Origin: Bradyrhizobium arachidis | GTDB taxonomy: Bacteria; Pseudomonadota; Alphaproteobacteria; Rhizobiales; Xanthobacteraceae | NCBI RefSeq assembly: GCF_024758505.1 | Contig: NZ_CP077970.1 | Span: 1,736,001 to 1,800,000, forward strand | DNA length: 64,000 bases | Reading direction: 5' to 3' | Shown here: in pieces, positions 47,089 to 56,614 of the stretch | Position numbering within the stretch: the first letter of the stretch is position 1 | Layout: the number at the start of each line of letters is the position of its first letter | Notes under the pieces: generated by a model | The model's input: only the letters and a program-made list of their open reading frames with translations | What the model was told of the DNA's origin: nothing | Databases searched by the model: none | Position numbers and translations under genes: made by a program

Positions 47089-47988
47089 TCAGTCATCGTT
47101 GGAATGATTTTCGACCCGCGTGCGAGCTACCAGATCGAGCCAGGCCCTCGCGGCATGCGATAGATAGGCACCGCGCCGCCAGATCATCGCAATACGCCAG
47201 TCCGTATCAGCTTCGTCGAGCGGCACCCGGGCGATCGAAAGATGTGTGCGTTGCTCGGCAATCATCCGTGGCAGAAAAGCGACCCCCATGCCCGCAGCCG
47301 CAAGCTCGATGATAAAGTCAATCTGGCTACTACGCGCTACGACGCGCGGCTCAAAACCGTGCCGTCGGAAAGCCTCCATAATCACGCGGTTCAATGCAAA
47401 TCCGGTTTCGAAGAGGATGAGCGGCAGCTCCCGCAAGGTCGGAATATCAAGGGATCGACACCGTGAAAGCTTGTGGTCAGCCGGTAGCAGAACAGTGAGG
47501 GGTTCGCGTTTGACGTCTTGCCATTCAAAGGCTTCCGATACTGGAAGAAGTGAGGCCGCAAGTTCGATCTCGCCCGACAGCAGAATCTCCTCCAGGCGCT
47601 CACATCCGTGCTCCACGAGCCGGATGTCGACGCCTGGATAACTTTTGCGATAGATCGCAAATAGCTTCGCGAACAGCGTTCCACTGCCAACCGGCGGCAA
47701 GCCGAGCTTGAGATTGCCGCACTTCAGGCCCCGCAGCTCGTTCAGCTCGGAAATTAGATCATCTCGTTCCGTCAGAATCCTGGTCGCGCGACGATAAACA
47801 ATCTCGCCGGCAGCGGTAAGTTTGCTGCGATGGCCGATCCGGTCAAGTAGTGGCACACCGATCTCGCCCTCCAGCTGCCTGACCGCCTTGCTCACCGTAG
47901 ACTGCGTCGCGAATACGACTTTGCCGGCCTTCGAGAATCCGCCTTGTCGTACGACCTCCACGAAAGCGCGTAGTTTCCGAAGGTCCAT
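47089..47988 (-). CDS. LysR-family transcriptional regulator
   Basis: A 299-residue LTTR with N-terminal HTH (LRAFVEVVRQGGFSKAGKVV, then TQSTVSKAVRQLEGEIGVPL) and a two-lobed ligand-binding domain (LKLGLPPVGSGTLFAKLFAI, AAAGMGVAFLPRMIAEQR). It is not of the NodD branch. The pattern is nearer to regulators of aromatic or amino-acid metabolism such as the CynR/GltC-type group. The metC remnant lies next to it but is not divergent, and no target is obvious. It is intact. Confidence 0.92.
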   Translation of the reverse strand: MDLRKLRAFVEVVRQGGFSKAGKVVFATQSTVSKAVRQLEGEIGVPLLDRIGHRSKLTAAGEIVYRRATRILTERDDLISELNELRGLKCGNLKLGLPPVGSGTLFAKLFAIYRKSYPGVDIRLVEHGCERLEEILLSGEIELAASLLPVSEAFEWQDVKREPLTVLLPADHKLSRCRSLDIPTLRELPLILFETGFALNRVIMEAFRRHGFEPRVVARSSQIDFIIELAAAGMGVAFLPRMIAEQRTHLSIARVPLDEADTDWRIAMIWRRGAYLSHAARAWLDLVARTRVENHSNDD

Positions 47989-48899
47989 GTGAATTCCAAA
48001 GCCGAATAGACGCTAGTCGATCAATTCATTCGCAGCGCTATCGGCGGTTCTCCAGGTGAGCTCGCGCCCAATCTCTGCATCGGCCCGCGAGGACTACTCT
48101 GCGGGCCGAAAATTCTATTCTTGTTTTCGCTCGTTTGGGGCAGTTCTCTGTTTTCGACACGTGGTCTTACATACTGATCATGCTCTTCCGGTTTGCGCTC
48201 CCTGCGAGCCGCGTACCGTCCAGCATGATGCTGAAGTGCCCGCAGCTCCAACGACGTTGACTACAGGCGATTCGGTTTCCGCTAGTAGCAGCATTCAGTT
48301 CGAATGCAACGGGTAATCCGGATCGGGCTTACTGGCTGAACTCTTGCGGATCGTCCCTTTCTAAAGACAAGCAATGGCCGGTCCGATCGGACCTCGCGCG
48401 ACGCCGTTGAGGCCGTGCCTAAAACGGCGGTACGAATTCGACATGGCGAAGAGGGGCGAGCGGAGTGGCCGTTCGCATGTATGCAGCCTAATATTTCAGG
48501 CAGCGACAATGCCTTGCATGCCTCAGCACGTCGGTGCTCGAAAATTGCTCATCTTCCGACTTGTTCATCGCGAGCTGGGCGATTCGGTGTGAGCGAAGTA
48601 GAAATGGGCTCGAAAGAAATTTGAAAGATTGCGCGACAAATCGCGATCTCCATACCTAAGTACGGTGCATTGGGTCGTCACCCACGCGTCCCAACCCTCG
48701 CCATGTTGGTTGCGCGGTCAAAAGCCTGTCGACCCTTTGCCCGCAACTATCACGCCAGTAGGCCGACCTGCTACATCGAGCGAGAAATCGACGCGCTCGT
48801 GACTGATGCGCCGCAGGTCTGTCTTTTTTTTGCCCTAACGCAGCCAAACGACCTTGCAAGGAGCCCAGCCGCCGGCGCGATGTTTCGACAGGAGAGACG
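47989..48899. other. No gene supported
   Basis: Upstream of lysR. Plus-strand frames here lack recognisable domains. Confidence 0.4.
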
Positions 48900-49118
48900 G
48901 TGCAAGTGTTGCAGGTACGAAGTGGTGTTTTCGATCCAGAAGACCTTTCAGTCTTGGGAAAGATCTATGATGAGGTAGTGGCGACGCTACCTGCAAGCAT
49001 GCGAACTCCCGTCAATCGAACAGAGATTGCCAAGCTTGTACTTGGACGTATCGCCGCTGGTGAGGCCGAATTGGTTCTCCTAAGAAGGCTGATGGTGGCC
49101 ATTGCGTCAGTCGCCTAG
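48900..49118 (+). CDS. Small conserved rhizobial protein
   Basis: A 72-residue protein starting at GTG (48900), with GGAGAGACGG immediately before it. The sequence FDPEDLSVLGKIYDEVVATL and NRTEIAKLVLGRIAAG fits a small helical family common in rhizobia (unnamed). It may be DNA- or protein-binding, but no motif shows it. It is followed by the MerR-type motif and nolA. Confidence 0.7.
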   Translation: MQVLQVRSGVFDPEDLSVLGKIYDEVVATLPASMRTPVNRTEIAKLVLGRIAAGEAELVLLRRLMVAIASVA

Positions 49119-49295
49119 TCTAGCGCTTGAATGCTTCTTCCTGGATACACCATGGCGACGTCGTCCGACGCCATGGCAGCGGAGTGGTCGCTTGTATCTT
49201 GCATGTCACCCAGCTCGCTAAGGCGCTCCTCGGAGTCCGAGGTTCGATGTCGCCGGCGGAAAGTTGGCAACAAAGTCTCCAGGCCGTCGAAACCG

Positions 49296-49331
49296 CTTGA
49301 ACCTCACGTGACGTTAGGTTGTAGGTTTGAA
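49296..49331 (+). promoter_or_regulatory. MerR-type promoter/operator at nolA (copy 4)
   Basis: CTTGAAC as -35, dyad ACCTCACG-TGA-CGTTAGGT between, and TGTAGGTTTGAA around the -10, ending 11 bases before the nolA ATG. The long -35/-10 spacing with a central dyad is typical of MerR-activated promoters. Confidence 0.7.
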
Positions 49332-49341
49332 AAAGAGAAAC

Positions 49342-49800
49342 ATGACCAGACCTACAGTACTCAGGCGTCGCTGGCGACGCATCGGTGAACTTGCAGAGGC
49401 GACCGGCGTGACGGTGCGCGCGCTGCGTCATTATGAGCATACGGGATTGCTCGCAGCATCGCAGCGTACGGGCGGAGGTCACCGGATTTACGACTGTGAG
49501 AGCGTCAGAAGAGTTTATCACATTCTGGCGCTTCGCGAGCTTGGCTTCTCTCTGCAAGAGATCCGGAGAGCGATGGAGGGTAGATCCTCGCTTCCTAACT
49601 TGTTGAGCGAGCAATTGGAACGAGCGGAGCTTCAGGTCGCGCGCGCAACCAAGTTGCGCGATCGTTTGCGCAACATCACGAAGAACGCCGAATCGAACGT
49701 GAGTGTGGACGAACTACCTGCTCGCCTCGATGCGATGTCGCAGGATGGGTGCGCGCATACCCGCCGGCGCGCACGCGCTCCGGATGATGCAGATCGATAG
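49342..49800 (+). CDS. nolA: NolA, MerR-type nodulation regulator (C-terminally short)
   Basis: NolA is a MerR-family protein that controls host-specific nodulation in Bradyrhizobium, known to act on nodD2. The N-terminal HTH RWRRIGELAEATGVTVRALR and wing HYEHTGLLAASQRTGGGHRI are complete, and the helix GFSLQEIRRAMEGRSSLPNL and the linker coil follow. Here the protein ends after about 152 residues with a basic tail (DGCAHTRRRARAPDDADR), while the B. japonicum protein has about 240, so the effector domain is missing, probably through a frameshift near 49745. ATG 49342 was preferred to 49327, which overlaps the promoter -10. Confidence 0.88.
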   Translation: MTRPTVLRRRWRRIGELAEATGVTVRALRHYEHTGLLAASQRTGGGHRIYDCESVRRVYHILALRELGFSLQEIRRAMEGRSSLPNLLSEQLERAELQVARATKLRDRLRNITKNAESNVSVDELPARLDAMSQDGCAHTRRRARAPDDADR

Positions 49801-49941
49801 GTGGGCAGGAGGAACCATCGGATTGCGCGGACGATCGCTTAGACAAGGCGACGTTCTGTGCGTCCGCTAACATCCACGACAGAGGTGTTCGAAACCACAG
49901 CAAGCCTTACCGCAAGAGCAAACCACAGTTAGGGACGTCAA

Positions 49942-51051
49942 ATGGCATTCTTTAGCAAGGGTTCGGTTGCCGGCGCTATGGTCCTTGCTTCTGTATTGGT
50001 CTCGGTCGCGTCCGCTGACGACATCTATATTGCAGTGGCGGGTCCCATGACGGGCAGCAACGCTGCGGTTGGTGCGCAGATGCGGTATGGCGCTAGTGCG
50101 GCTGTGGATGATTTGAATTCTTCCGGAGTACTTCTCGATACAAAGATCAGATTGATCGTTGCCGACGATGCCTGCGACCCGAAGCAAGCCGTGGCGGTCG
50201 CAAATCGATTGGTGTCGGATCAGGTCAGGTTGGTCGTTGGTCACTATTGCTCCTCTTCATCAATTCCCGCCTCCGATGTTTACGCTGAGGCAGCAATTAT
50301 CCAGATTTCGTCTGGATCAACTAATCCTCAGCTGACCGAACGGGGCCTCAAGACGGTTTTTCGGATCTGCGGCCGTGACGATCAGCAAGGCCTAGTCGCC
50401 GCTGATTATATCTTGCGGCACTATTCTAAGAGTAAGATTGCCATCCTTGATGACAAGAGCACTGCTGGGAAGGGCATTGCAGACATTGTTGCTTCTCGTC
50501 TCAATGATGCGGGACTGCAGCCTTTGATGCGGCAAAGCTATATGGCTGGCGAAAAGGATTACACGGCACTGGTGACGAGACTGAAGAGAGAAGCAATTCA
50601 GATCGCTTATATCGGTGGCTACTACACGGAGATCGGCTTGATTGTGCGGCAAGCGGCGGACGCACAAGCCGGCTTCACGGTCATGGCTAACGATCCTTTG
50701 ATGACCGGCGAGTTTTGGGCGATTGCGAGCGGAGCCGCAAACGGCACTCTCTTCACATTCATGCCCGACGCAACTAAGAAGGCTGAGGCGGCCGACGTCG
50801 TAGCTCGATTGAAAGCATCAAATAGGTCTCCGGAGGGCTACACGCTTTACACTTATGCCGCCATACAAGCATGGGCCGACGCGGTGAAGCGCGCGGGCTC
50901 GTTCAACGCTCTGCGCGTGGCAAAAGCACTTCGGTCGCAAGAGGTAGAGACCGTCGTCGGCCAAGTTCGATTTGACGCTAAAGGAGACAATGCGTCTCCC
51001 GGCTTCGTAGTCAATCGTTGGCGCGACAACGCGGTCGAGATGGTTGAGTAG
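49942..51051 (+). CDS. Branched-chain amino-acid-type ABC transporter substrate-binding protein
   Basis: A 369-residue periplasmic type-I binding protein (LivJ/LivK class). The signal peptide runs to about residue 25 (AGAMVLASVLVSVASA, cleavage before DDIYI). Family motifs are IAVAGPMTGSNAAVGAQM, GVLLDTKIRLIVADDACDP, VGHYCSSSSIPASDVY and KDYTALVTRLKREAIQIAYI. It would deliver leucine-type amino acids or other small ligands to a Liv permease, but no permease genes are adjacent. It is transcribed in the same direction as nolA, 141 bases behind it. Confidence 0.92.
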   Translation: MAFFSKGSVAGAMVLASVLVSVASADDIYIAVAGPMTGSNAAVGAQMRYGASAAVDDLNSSGVLLDTKIRLIVADDACDPKQAVAVANRLVSDQVRLVVGHYCSSSSIPASDVYAEAAIIQISSGSTNPQLTERGLKTVFRICGRDDQQGLVAADYILRHYSKSKIAILDDKSTAGKGIADIVASRLNDAGLQPLMRQSYMAGEKDYTALVTRLKREAIQIAYIGGYYTEIGLIVRQAADAQAGFTVMANDPLMTGEFWAIASGAANGTLFTFMPDATKKAEAADVVARLKASNRSPEGYTLYTYAAIQAWADAVKRAGSFNALRVAKALRSQEVETVVGQVRFDAKGDNASPGFVVNRWRDNAVEMVE

Positions 51052-51380
51052 CCTCGATATCGGTGACCTGATCGATAGCTGTCACGTCGACGCGCCGGCA
51101 GCTGATCTGATGAATCGCTCGCCAAAGGGCCTCTTGTGGCGAGTCGAATCGATTTGAGGGAAGCGAGCGCTGGGCCAAGAGATGCAACGTGATCAATTGG
51201 CGGCCGAGTGCATTAATCGGAGGAGTGCCGGCCACTAAGCTGACGTCACCGAGTCCAGGCGACAGCTGTGTGGAAAAAAGACCTGATCGTGAAAGATCGC
51301 TGGCACAGCAAGCGCTATTGCCTAGCGATCGTCATCGACATCAGTTCTTAGAGCAAGGAGCAGGTTACGAGCCGCAGTTG
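51052..51380. other. Convergent intergenic, nothing recognised
   Basis: Between the binding protein and nodD, without a clear terminator or ORF. Confidence 0.4.
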
Positions 51381-52376
51381 TCATTTTTGAGCGTTTGCAG
51401 CCGAGTCTTTAGCTGGTGAAGGGTTGTTCGATGGATGGCTTAAACACGTTTTAGAACCCGCACGCCCAGGAGCTAGGCGAGCTGCCTCCTGTAACAAGAC
51501 CTCGCGCATCCATATGCTCGCCGGATCGGTATCGTGGACCGAAGGCCACTGCACCGCCTCGGTAAAACCAGGAAGTGGTAGCGGAAGTTTGTTGATCCGC
51601 AGTGGCATCGTCTTTGCGAAGTACTTCACAAGCGTCAAGGGCATCGTGGCTATTCGGTTGGTGCCCACTAGCATGTGCGGAATCATGCTAAAGCTCGGCA
51701 CGATGAGCTCAACCCGTCTCCTGAGGCCGTGCTCTTTCATGTACCAATCGTCGATGGAGGGCACTCGAGAACGCCCAAACTTGACCGCAACGTGCCCCAT
51801 CGACATGTATCGTCCGAATGTAAGCTGCCGAGACAGCTGCTTGTTCGAACGGCAACCGACGCACACGATTGTCTCGTCAAAGAGGGGTGCCCTGGGGTGC
51901 GTGTCCGACATGTATACCTCAGGCACGACAAGAAAGTCGATTTCTGCACGTTCGAGCGGGTGATCGAACGGGTCTGCGAGAGGCATCAACTCGAACCGTA
52001 TGCCGGGAGCTTCTCGCGCGACGCGCTCCACGACGTTTCGAAATAATACGATCGTAGCAAAGTCCGACAGGCAGATTCTAAAACGACGGTCGGATTCACT
52101 CGGCTTGAACGTATCCCGGGACGTAATGGAGAACTGGATATGAAGCAGAGCCTCCCGAGTCGGAGCGGCGAGAGCTTCCGCACGTGGGGTTGGGATAAGT
52201 TCGCGCCCCCTCATCGTAAAGAGCTCGTCTCGGAAATAAGTGCGCAGTCGGCCGACTGCCGCGCTCATGGCCGGTTGACTCAAGTTGATGCTGCGTGCTG
52301 CCGCCGTGAGATTGCGCTCGGTCATGAGAGCATCGAGCGCGACGAGGAGATTTAGATCAAGGCCCCGGAAACGCAT
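51381..52376 (-). CDS. nodD: NodD, flavonoid-responsive LysR activator of nod genes
   Basis: NodD binds nod boxes and activates transcription with plant flavonoids. It begins [20 protein letters not shown], with [23 protein letters not shown] and NodD hallmarks [39 protein letters not shown] and [23 protein letters not shown] 52376 gives the usual NodD start; 52382 is in frame. Its C-terminus is about 25 residues longer than the paralogue at 6944 (tail rich in Ser/Pro/Asn). It is divergent from the nod operon, and the nod box lies nine bases upstream of its start, so it can govern both directions. The position corresponds to nodD1 of Bradyrhizobium. Confidence 0.95.
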   Translation of the reverse strand: MRFRGLDLNLLVALDALMTERNLTAAARSINLSQPAMSAAVGRLRTYFRDELFTMRGRELIPTPRAEALAAPTREALLHIQFSITSRDTFKPSESDRRFRICLSDFATIVLFRNVVERVAREAPGIRFELMPLADPFDHPLERAEIDFLVVPEVYMSDTHPRAPLFDETIVCVGCRSNKQLSRQLTFGRYMSMGHVAVKFGRSRVPSIDDWYMKEHGLRRRVELIVPSFSMIPHMLVGTNRIATMPLTLVKYFAKTMPLRINKLPLPLPGFTEAVQWPSVHDTDPASIWMREVLLQEAARLAPGRAGSKTCLSHPSNNPSPAKDSAANAQK

Positions 52377-52384
52377 TGTCACCT

Positions 52385-52431
52385 ATCCGCAATGTAGATG
52401 TTTCTCATCCAAACAATCGATTTTACCAGTT
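52385..52431 (+). promoter_or_regulatory. Nod box of the nodABC operon
   Basis: A 47-bp element beginning ATCCGCAATGTAGATG and ending AAACAATCGATTTTACCAGTT; the central ATCCAAACAATCGATTTTAC matches the rhizobial consensus closely. It lies between nodD and the operon. Confidence 0.95.
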
Positions 52432-52894
52432 CGCGTAGCGCCAGCTAGGAAGCTGACAGACTTTATGAACTTGGTAGGTTTTGGAGCAGCGGAGCATGGC
52501 GAGGCAGATCGCAAGAAATGGCGACGAGACTCCGTCCGCGGTTGCGCGCAGCCTAGCTCGACGGTCGTCATTCGATCGTAACATTCGAGAACATTGTACC
52601 GAGTCTAGCATCAATCACTCGTGCGAACGATCTCCGATCGCACATGCAGCGAGCCCTCAAGCCCGTCGTAAGATCATTGAACGGCACGAGGTTCATCGCG
52701 TGCATCAAGGTCGGTGCCAGAGATTGCATGATGCAAATCAAGGCGCGACCAACATCGTCCCGTCCTGCTTTATTTGCATGCAGTCAGCATTCTCGCTGCG
52801 CAAGATGGCGAGCATGACGCCGGGTGCAGCGGAGTTGCGGCACCTTCGCAAAATGCTCCCTCATGAGGAAAGCTCTACATCACCGTCGTGTTTA

Positions 52895-53308
52895 ATGGCA
52901 ACCGCACGCCGCTCAATAACGCCACCAGGAGCGCGGTTTAAACCATCGTATACTCCCTACATACGTTTCAATTGCAGGTGCCTACTCCGATATGAGTGGG
53001 TAAATGCGTGCTCCTTCGATAGCTTCCGTGCTGCGCAGAGACGTCGCGAAAAAGGGGCGTTTAGGCGGAATGAAGAAAAACGGAAATTCGGTAGAGTACA
53101 TGAAGCAATAGCTGTAGCAGAGCCGACCGTTACTGGCCTGAAGGAGAGGACGGCAACGGTTACCTGCAGCACGTTCAAGATCGCAAATATCCAAAAAGGC
53201 TTGCTCCTCGCACGTAGCGCCTCAAACGCCGTCGGCAAGTCAACATCATTCACAGTCTCTGACGGCACCATGGAACGAGCGCCATCGCACTGCTCGTCGC
53301 TCGCCTGA
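52895..53308 (+). CDS. nodK: NodK/NodY-like leader protein (candidate)
   Basis: An open frame of up to 275 codons (from 52481) ends with a TGA that overlaps the nodA ATG by one base (TGATG), which suggests translational coupling. An internal ATG at 52895 would give 137 residues, close to what I recall for the NodK/NodY proteins that sit between the nod box and nodA in Bradyrhizobium. The sequence is basic ([20 protein letters not shown]) and has no known domain. Function of the family is unknown. The opposite strand also has an open frame here (52957-53271). I give the call moderate weight on position and coupling, not on sequence. Confidence 0.45.
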   Translation: MATARRSITPPGARFKPSYTPYIRFNCRCLLRYEWVNACSFDSFRAAQRRREKGAFRRNEEKRKFGRVHEAIAVAEPTVTGLKERTATVTCSTFKIANIQKGLLLARSASNAVGKSTSFTVSDGTMERAPSHCSSLA

Positions 53309-53943
53309 TGCGTGCTTCAGGACCGCTGCAAGAAGCAGGAGATCCTTTCATGCGCCCTCAACTCCAGTGGAGGACGTGCTGGGAAAACGACTTACAACTC
53401 GCCGACCACGTCGAGATCTCCGAGTTCTTTCGCAATGCCTACGGGCCAACCGGGGTATTTAACGCAAAACCCTTTGAAGGCGATCGAAGCTGGGCCGGCG
53501 CGAGACCGGAGCTCCGTGTAGTTGGCTACGATGACCGCGGTGTGGCGGCTCATATCGGCGCGCTGCGCCGGTTCATCAAGGTCGGCGAAGTCGATCTGCT
53601 GGTGGCTGAACTCGGATTGTACGCGGTACGGCCGGACCTCGAGGGACTGGGAATCTCGCATTCTATGCGCGTGATGTATCCAGTGCTGCAGGAGCTTGGC
53701 GTTCCGTTCGGGTTCGGTACGGTTCGACATGAACTCAAAGAGCATATCCACAGGCTACTCGGTCGCCCAGGTTTGGCGACGATTATTCCGGGCATTCGCG
53801 TGCGGTCCACTCTTGCCGATATCTATGCCAACCTGCCGCCAACTCGCGTCGATGACGCACTTCTCGTAGTGTTTCCGATAGCGAGGTCCATGAGCGAGTG
53901 GCCGCCTGGTACAATCATCGAGCGTAACGGGCCAGAGCTGTGA
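53308..53943 (+). CDS. nodA: NodA, Nod-factor N-acyltransferase
   Basis: NodA transfers a fatty acyl chain from acyl carrier protein to the free amino group of the chitin oligomer made by NodC and NodB. The 211-residue protein has the NodA pattern [60 protein letters not shown] and [20 protein letters not shown]. The N-terminal extension before PFMRPQLQW is as in other Bradyrhizobium NodA proteins; ATG 53350 would give the short form. Its stop overlaps the nodB start by four bases. No fatty-acid-modifying nodFE is present. Confidence 0.96.
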   Translation: MRASGPLQEAGDPFMRPQLQWRTCWENDLQLADHVEISEFFRNAYGPTGVFNAKPFEGDRSWAGARPELRVVGYDDRGVAAHIGALRRFIKVGEVDLLVAELGLYAVRPDLEGLGISHSMRVMYPVLQELGVPFGFGTVRHELKEHIHRLLGRPGLATIIPGIRVRSTLADIYANLPPTRVDDALLVVFPIARSMSEWPPGTIIERNGPEL

Positions 53944-54599
53944 AAGACGCCAATTTCGCATTCGATGCGCGCAGCAAGCGCCCCGAGGATACGGTCGGCT
54001 GCGGTGTCTATTTGACGTTTGATGACGGGCCTAATTCCTATTGTACGCCGGATATTCTCGATGTGCTGGCGGAATTTCGCGCACCGGCAACGTTCTGCGT
54101 AGTTGGCACGTACGCGGCGAATGAGCCGGGGCTGATCCGACGGATGGTCGCGGAGGGGCACGAGGTCGCAAATCACACGATGACGCATCCGGACCTATCC
54201 AGATGCGAACCAGATGAAGTGCAATACGAGATACTAGCAGCGAGTAGCGCTATCAGATGTGCGTGCCCGCAAGCCTCGGTGCGACACGTGCGTGCGCCTT
54301 ATGGCATCTGGACCGAAGAAGTGCTGGCGATGTCAGCGAAGGCCGGCCTGGCTGCTCTCCACTGGTCAGTCGACCCGCGCGACTGGTCCTGCCCCGGCGT
54401 CGATGCGATCGTCGATGTAGTGCTAACATCCGTCCGCCCCGGTGCAATTGTGCTGCTGCACGATGGATGCCCCCCTGATGAGTTGGGACGGGGCATTCAT
54501 GCCGATCTGCGCAAGCAGACCCTGAAGGCGCTCCCCAAACTTATTCCAGCCCTGCGGGATCGCGGATTTGCGATCTGCCCGCTTCCCCAACTTCACTGA
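53940..54599 (+). CDS. nodB: NodB, chitooligosaccharide N-deacetylase
   Basis: NodB removes the acetyl group at the non-reducing end of the chitin oligomer. It is a NodB-homology (carbohydrate esterase 4) protein of 219 residues. The motifs are [15 protein letters not shown] (catalytic Asp, metal Asp), [14 protein letters not shown] (metal His pair), VRAPYGIW (Arg) and [11 protein letters not shown], with VLLHDG near the end. All are intact. It starts within the nodA stop and is followed 14 bases later by nodC. Confidence 0.97.
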   Translation: MKDANFAFDARSKRPEDTVGCGVYLTFDDGPNSYCTPDILDVLAEFRAPATFCVVGTYAANEPGLIRRMVAEGHEVANHTMTHPDLSRCEPDEVQYEILAASSAIRCACPQASVRHVRAPYGIWTEEVLAMSAKAGLAALHWSVDPRDWSCPGVDAIVDVVLTSVRPGAIVLLHDGCPPDELGRGIHADLRKQTLKALPKLIPALRDRGFAICPLPQLH

Positions 54600-54613
54600 A
54601 CGAATAAAGTCCC

Positions 54614-55960
54614 ATGAATCTGATTGACACAGCTAGCACTGTTATCGTTTCGTCTTATGCGCTGCTCTCAGCGGTCTACAAGACCGCGCAGGCGTTCCAT
54701 GCCTCGCCGACACACACACCTTCGGTGTCGACACATGCCGTCCGCCCTGAAGCCGCGCCGAGCGTGGATGTGATCGTACCATGCTTCAACGAGGACCCGC
54801 GCACGCTGTCGGCGTGTCTAAAATCCATCGCAGGCCAAGACTACGTCGGACAGCTGCGCGTCTATGTGGTCGATGACGGCTCTTGGAATCGCGAGGATGT
54901 GGCGCCTGTCCATCGGGAGTTTGCGCGTGACCCGAGATTCAACTTCATTCTGCTTCCAAAAAATGTTGGCAAGCGGAAGGCGCAGATTGCCGCGATCCGC
55001 TGCTCGTTCGGAGATCTAGTGCTCAACGTCGATTCGGACACAATACTCGCGAGCGATATGGTCGGGAAGCTTGCGCTGAGAATGCAAGATGCCGAAATCG
55101 GTGCTGCCATGGGGCAGCTGACGGCGAGCAATCGGAACGCCACTTGGCTAACTGGCTTGATCGACATGGAGTACTGGTTGGCGTGCAATGAAGAGCGAGC
55201 AGCTCAAGCGCGTTTCGGCGCGGTCATGTGTTGCTGCGGCCCATGCGCTATGTACCGACGATCCGCCCTCGATTTGCTGCTGGATCAATACGAAGCGCAA
55301 TACTTTCGAGGAAAGCCAAGCGATTTCGGCGAGGATCGTCATCTCACGATCCTTATGCTGAAAGCAGGATTTCGAACTGAGTACGTTTCCGACGCCTACG
55401 CCGCGACGCTCGTTCCGGATGGGTTAGGCCCCTATCTGCGCCAACAGCTTCGCTGGGCCCGGAGCACGTTCCGAGACACGCTGCTTGCGTTGCGCCTTTT
55501 GCCAGGTCTCGACCCATACCTGACACTAGATGTTATCGGGCAGAACCTCGGACCGCTTCTTCTGGCGTTTTCGGTTATAACGGGCATGGCGCAGGTCGCA
55601 GTCACGGGTACGGTGCCATGGTGGACAGTTCTGATGATCGCATCAATGACCATGGTGCGATGCGCCGTAGCGGCCTTTCGTGCTCGTCAACTTCGGTTTC
55701 TCGCGTTTTCCCTGCACACGCCCATCAATATCTTTCTGCTACTTCCAGTGAAAGCATATGCCTTGTGTACGTTAAGCAATAGCGATTGGCTCTCACGCAA
55801 GCCGGCCAAGAGCCTCGGCCCCGGCGGAGAACAGGCGCTCAAGCAGAGCCAGCAGCCTCAATCAGACCCAGCGATGCCGGCCCGCAAGCGGGATGGTTCG
55901 CGCCGTCCTTCTGGCGGTGACGCGGCCGCGCTTGCAGCGGCGAGTGACGGTGCGGACTGA
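54614..55960 (+). CDS. nodC: NodC, chitin oligosaccharide synthase
   Basis: NodC is an inner-membrane GT2 glycosyltransferase that polymerises GlcNAc from UDP-GlcNAc and decides oligomer length. The 448 residues have an N-terminal hydrophobic helix, VIVPCFNEDPRTL, VYVVDDGSW, LVLNVDSDTILA (DxD), GPCAMYRRSALD, SDFGEDRHLTI (catalytic ED) and QQLRWARSTFRDT (QxxRW), then three C-terminal membrane helices. It is somewhat shorter than the 480-485 of some relatives, with the tail ending SGGDAAALAAASDGAD. It ends 13 bases before nodS. Confidence 0.97.
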   Translation: MNLIDTASTVIVSSYALLSAVYKTAQAFHASPTHTPSVSTHAVRPEAAPSVDVIVPCFNEDPRTLSACLKSIAGQDYVGQLRVYVVDDGSWNREDVAPVHREFARDPRFNFILLPKNVGKRKAQIAAIRCSFGDLVLNVDSDTILASDMVGKLALRMQDAEIGAAMGQLTASNRNATWLTGLIDMEYWLACNEERAAQARFGAVMCCCGPCAMYRRSALDLLLDQYEAQYFRGKPSDFGEDRHLTILMLKAGFRTEYVSDAYAATLVPDGLGPYLRQQLRWARSTFRDTLLALRLLPGLDPYLTLDVIGQNLGPLLLAFSVITGMAQVAVTGTVPWWTVLMIASMTMVRCAVAAFRARQLRFLAFSLHTPINIFLLLPVKAYALCTLSNSDWLSRKPAKSLGPGGEQALKQSQQPQSDPAMPARKRDGSRRPSGGDAAALAAASDGAD

Positions 55961-55973
55961 GGAGCGGCTGGCC

Positions 55974-56603
55974 ATGAAGTTGGATGAGACTCGCGCATCG
56001 TTGGAGCGAGAGCTGGCTGCCGATGATCCATGGCGACTGGACGGCAATCCGTTCGAGCGTGAGCGCCACGCACAAATGCTGCGACTTTCGCTTTCCAATG
56101 GCGCCATCAGGAATGCGCTCGAAGTCGGATGCGCTGCCGGCGCGTTCACGGAAAAGCTGGCGCCTCACTGCGAACGACTTACAGTTGTCGATGTCGCGCC
56201 GCGAGCGATCGCTCGGGCAAGTCTCCGGACGAAGCAATGGTCGCACGTCACATGGCTTGTCTCCGACATCGAACAGTTCTGGAGAGCGGAGCCGTTCGAT
56301 TTGATCGTGGTGGCCGAAGTGCTCTACTACCTCCGCGATGTCGCCGAGATGCGTAGGGCCGTCGGCAATTTGATGCGCATGCTTGCGCCGAATGGTCATC
56401 TGGTTTTCGGATCAGCGCGTGATGCCACTTGCCGGGGCTGGGGGCATGCTGCCGGCGCGGAGACGATCATCGCGATGTTGAGCGAGACATTGGTCGAGGT
56501 CGAGCGGGTGCAATGCCAAGGTGAGTCGGCCAACGAAGACTGTTTGCTCGCGTGTTTTCGGAATTCGAACCGGTCTTCGCTTCCATTCAAAAACCAATCT
56601 TAG
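55974..56603 (+). CDS. nodS: NodS, SAM-dependent N-methyltransferase
   Basis: NodS methylates the free amine left by NodB before NodA acylates it. It has 209 residues, the usual length. SAM-binding motif I is NALEVGCAAGAFTEKLAPH, followed by LTVVDVAPRAIARA and the post motif FDLIVVAEVLYYLRDVAEM. ATG 55974 was chosen from the family start MKLDETRASLERELAADDPW; the earlier ATG at 55893 is inside nodC. N-methylated Nod factors broaden host range in tropical legumes. nodU follows after 11 bases. Confidence 0.96.
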   Translation: MKLDETRASLERELAADDPWRLDGNPFERERHAQMLRLSLSNGAIRNALEVGCAAGAFTEKLAPHCERLTVVDVAPRAIARASLRTKQWSHVTWLVSDIEQFWRAEPFDLIVVAEVLYYLRDVAEMRRAVGNLMRMLAPNGHLVFGSARDATCRGWGHAAGAETIIAMLSETLVEVERVQCQGESANEDCLLACFRNSNRSSLPFKNQS

Positions 56604-56614
56604 CATGAGGCATT

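Noticed and set aside
52957..53271. Minus-strand 104-codon frame with a hydrophobic stretch in the nod leader
   Set aside because: Opposite to the nod transcript. The plus frame ends in a TGATG overlap with nodA, which is better evidence.
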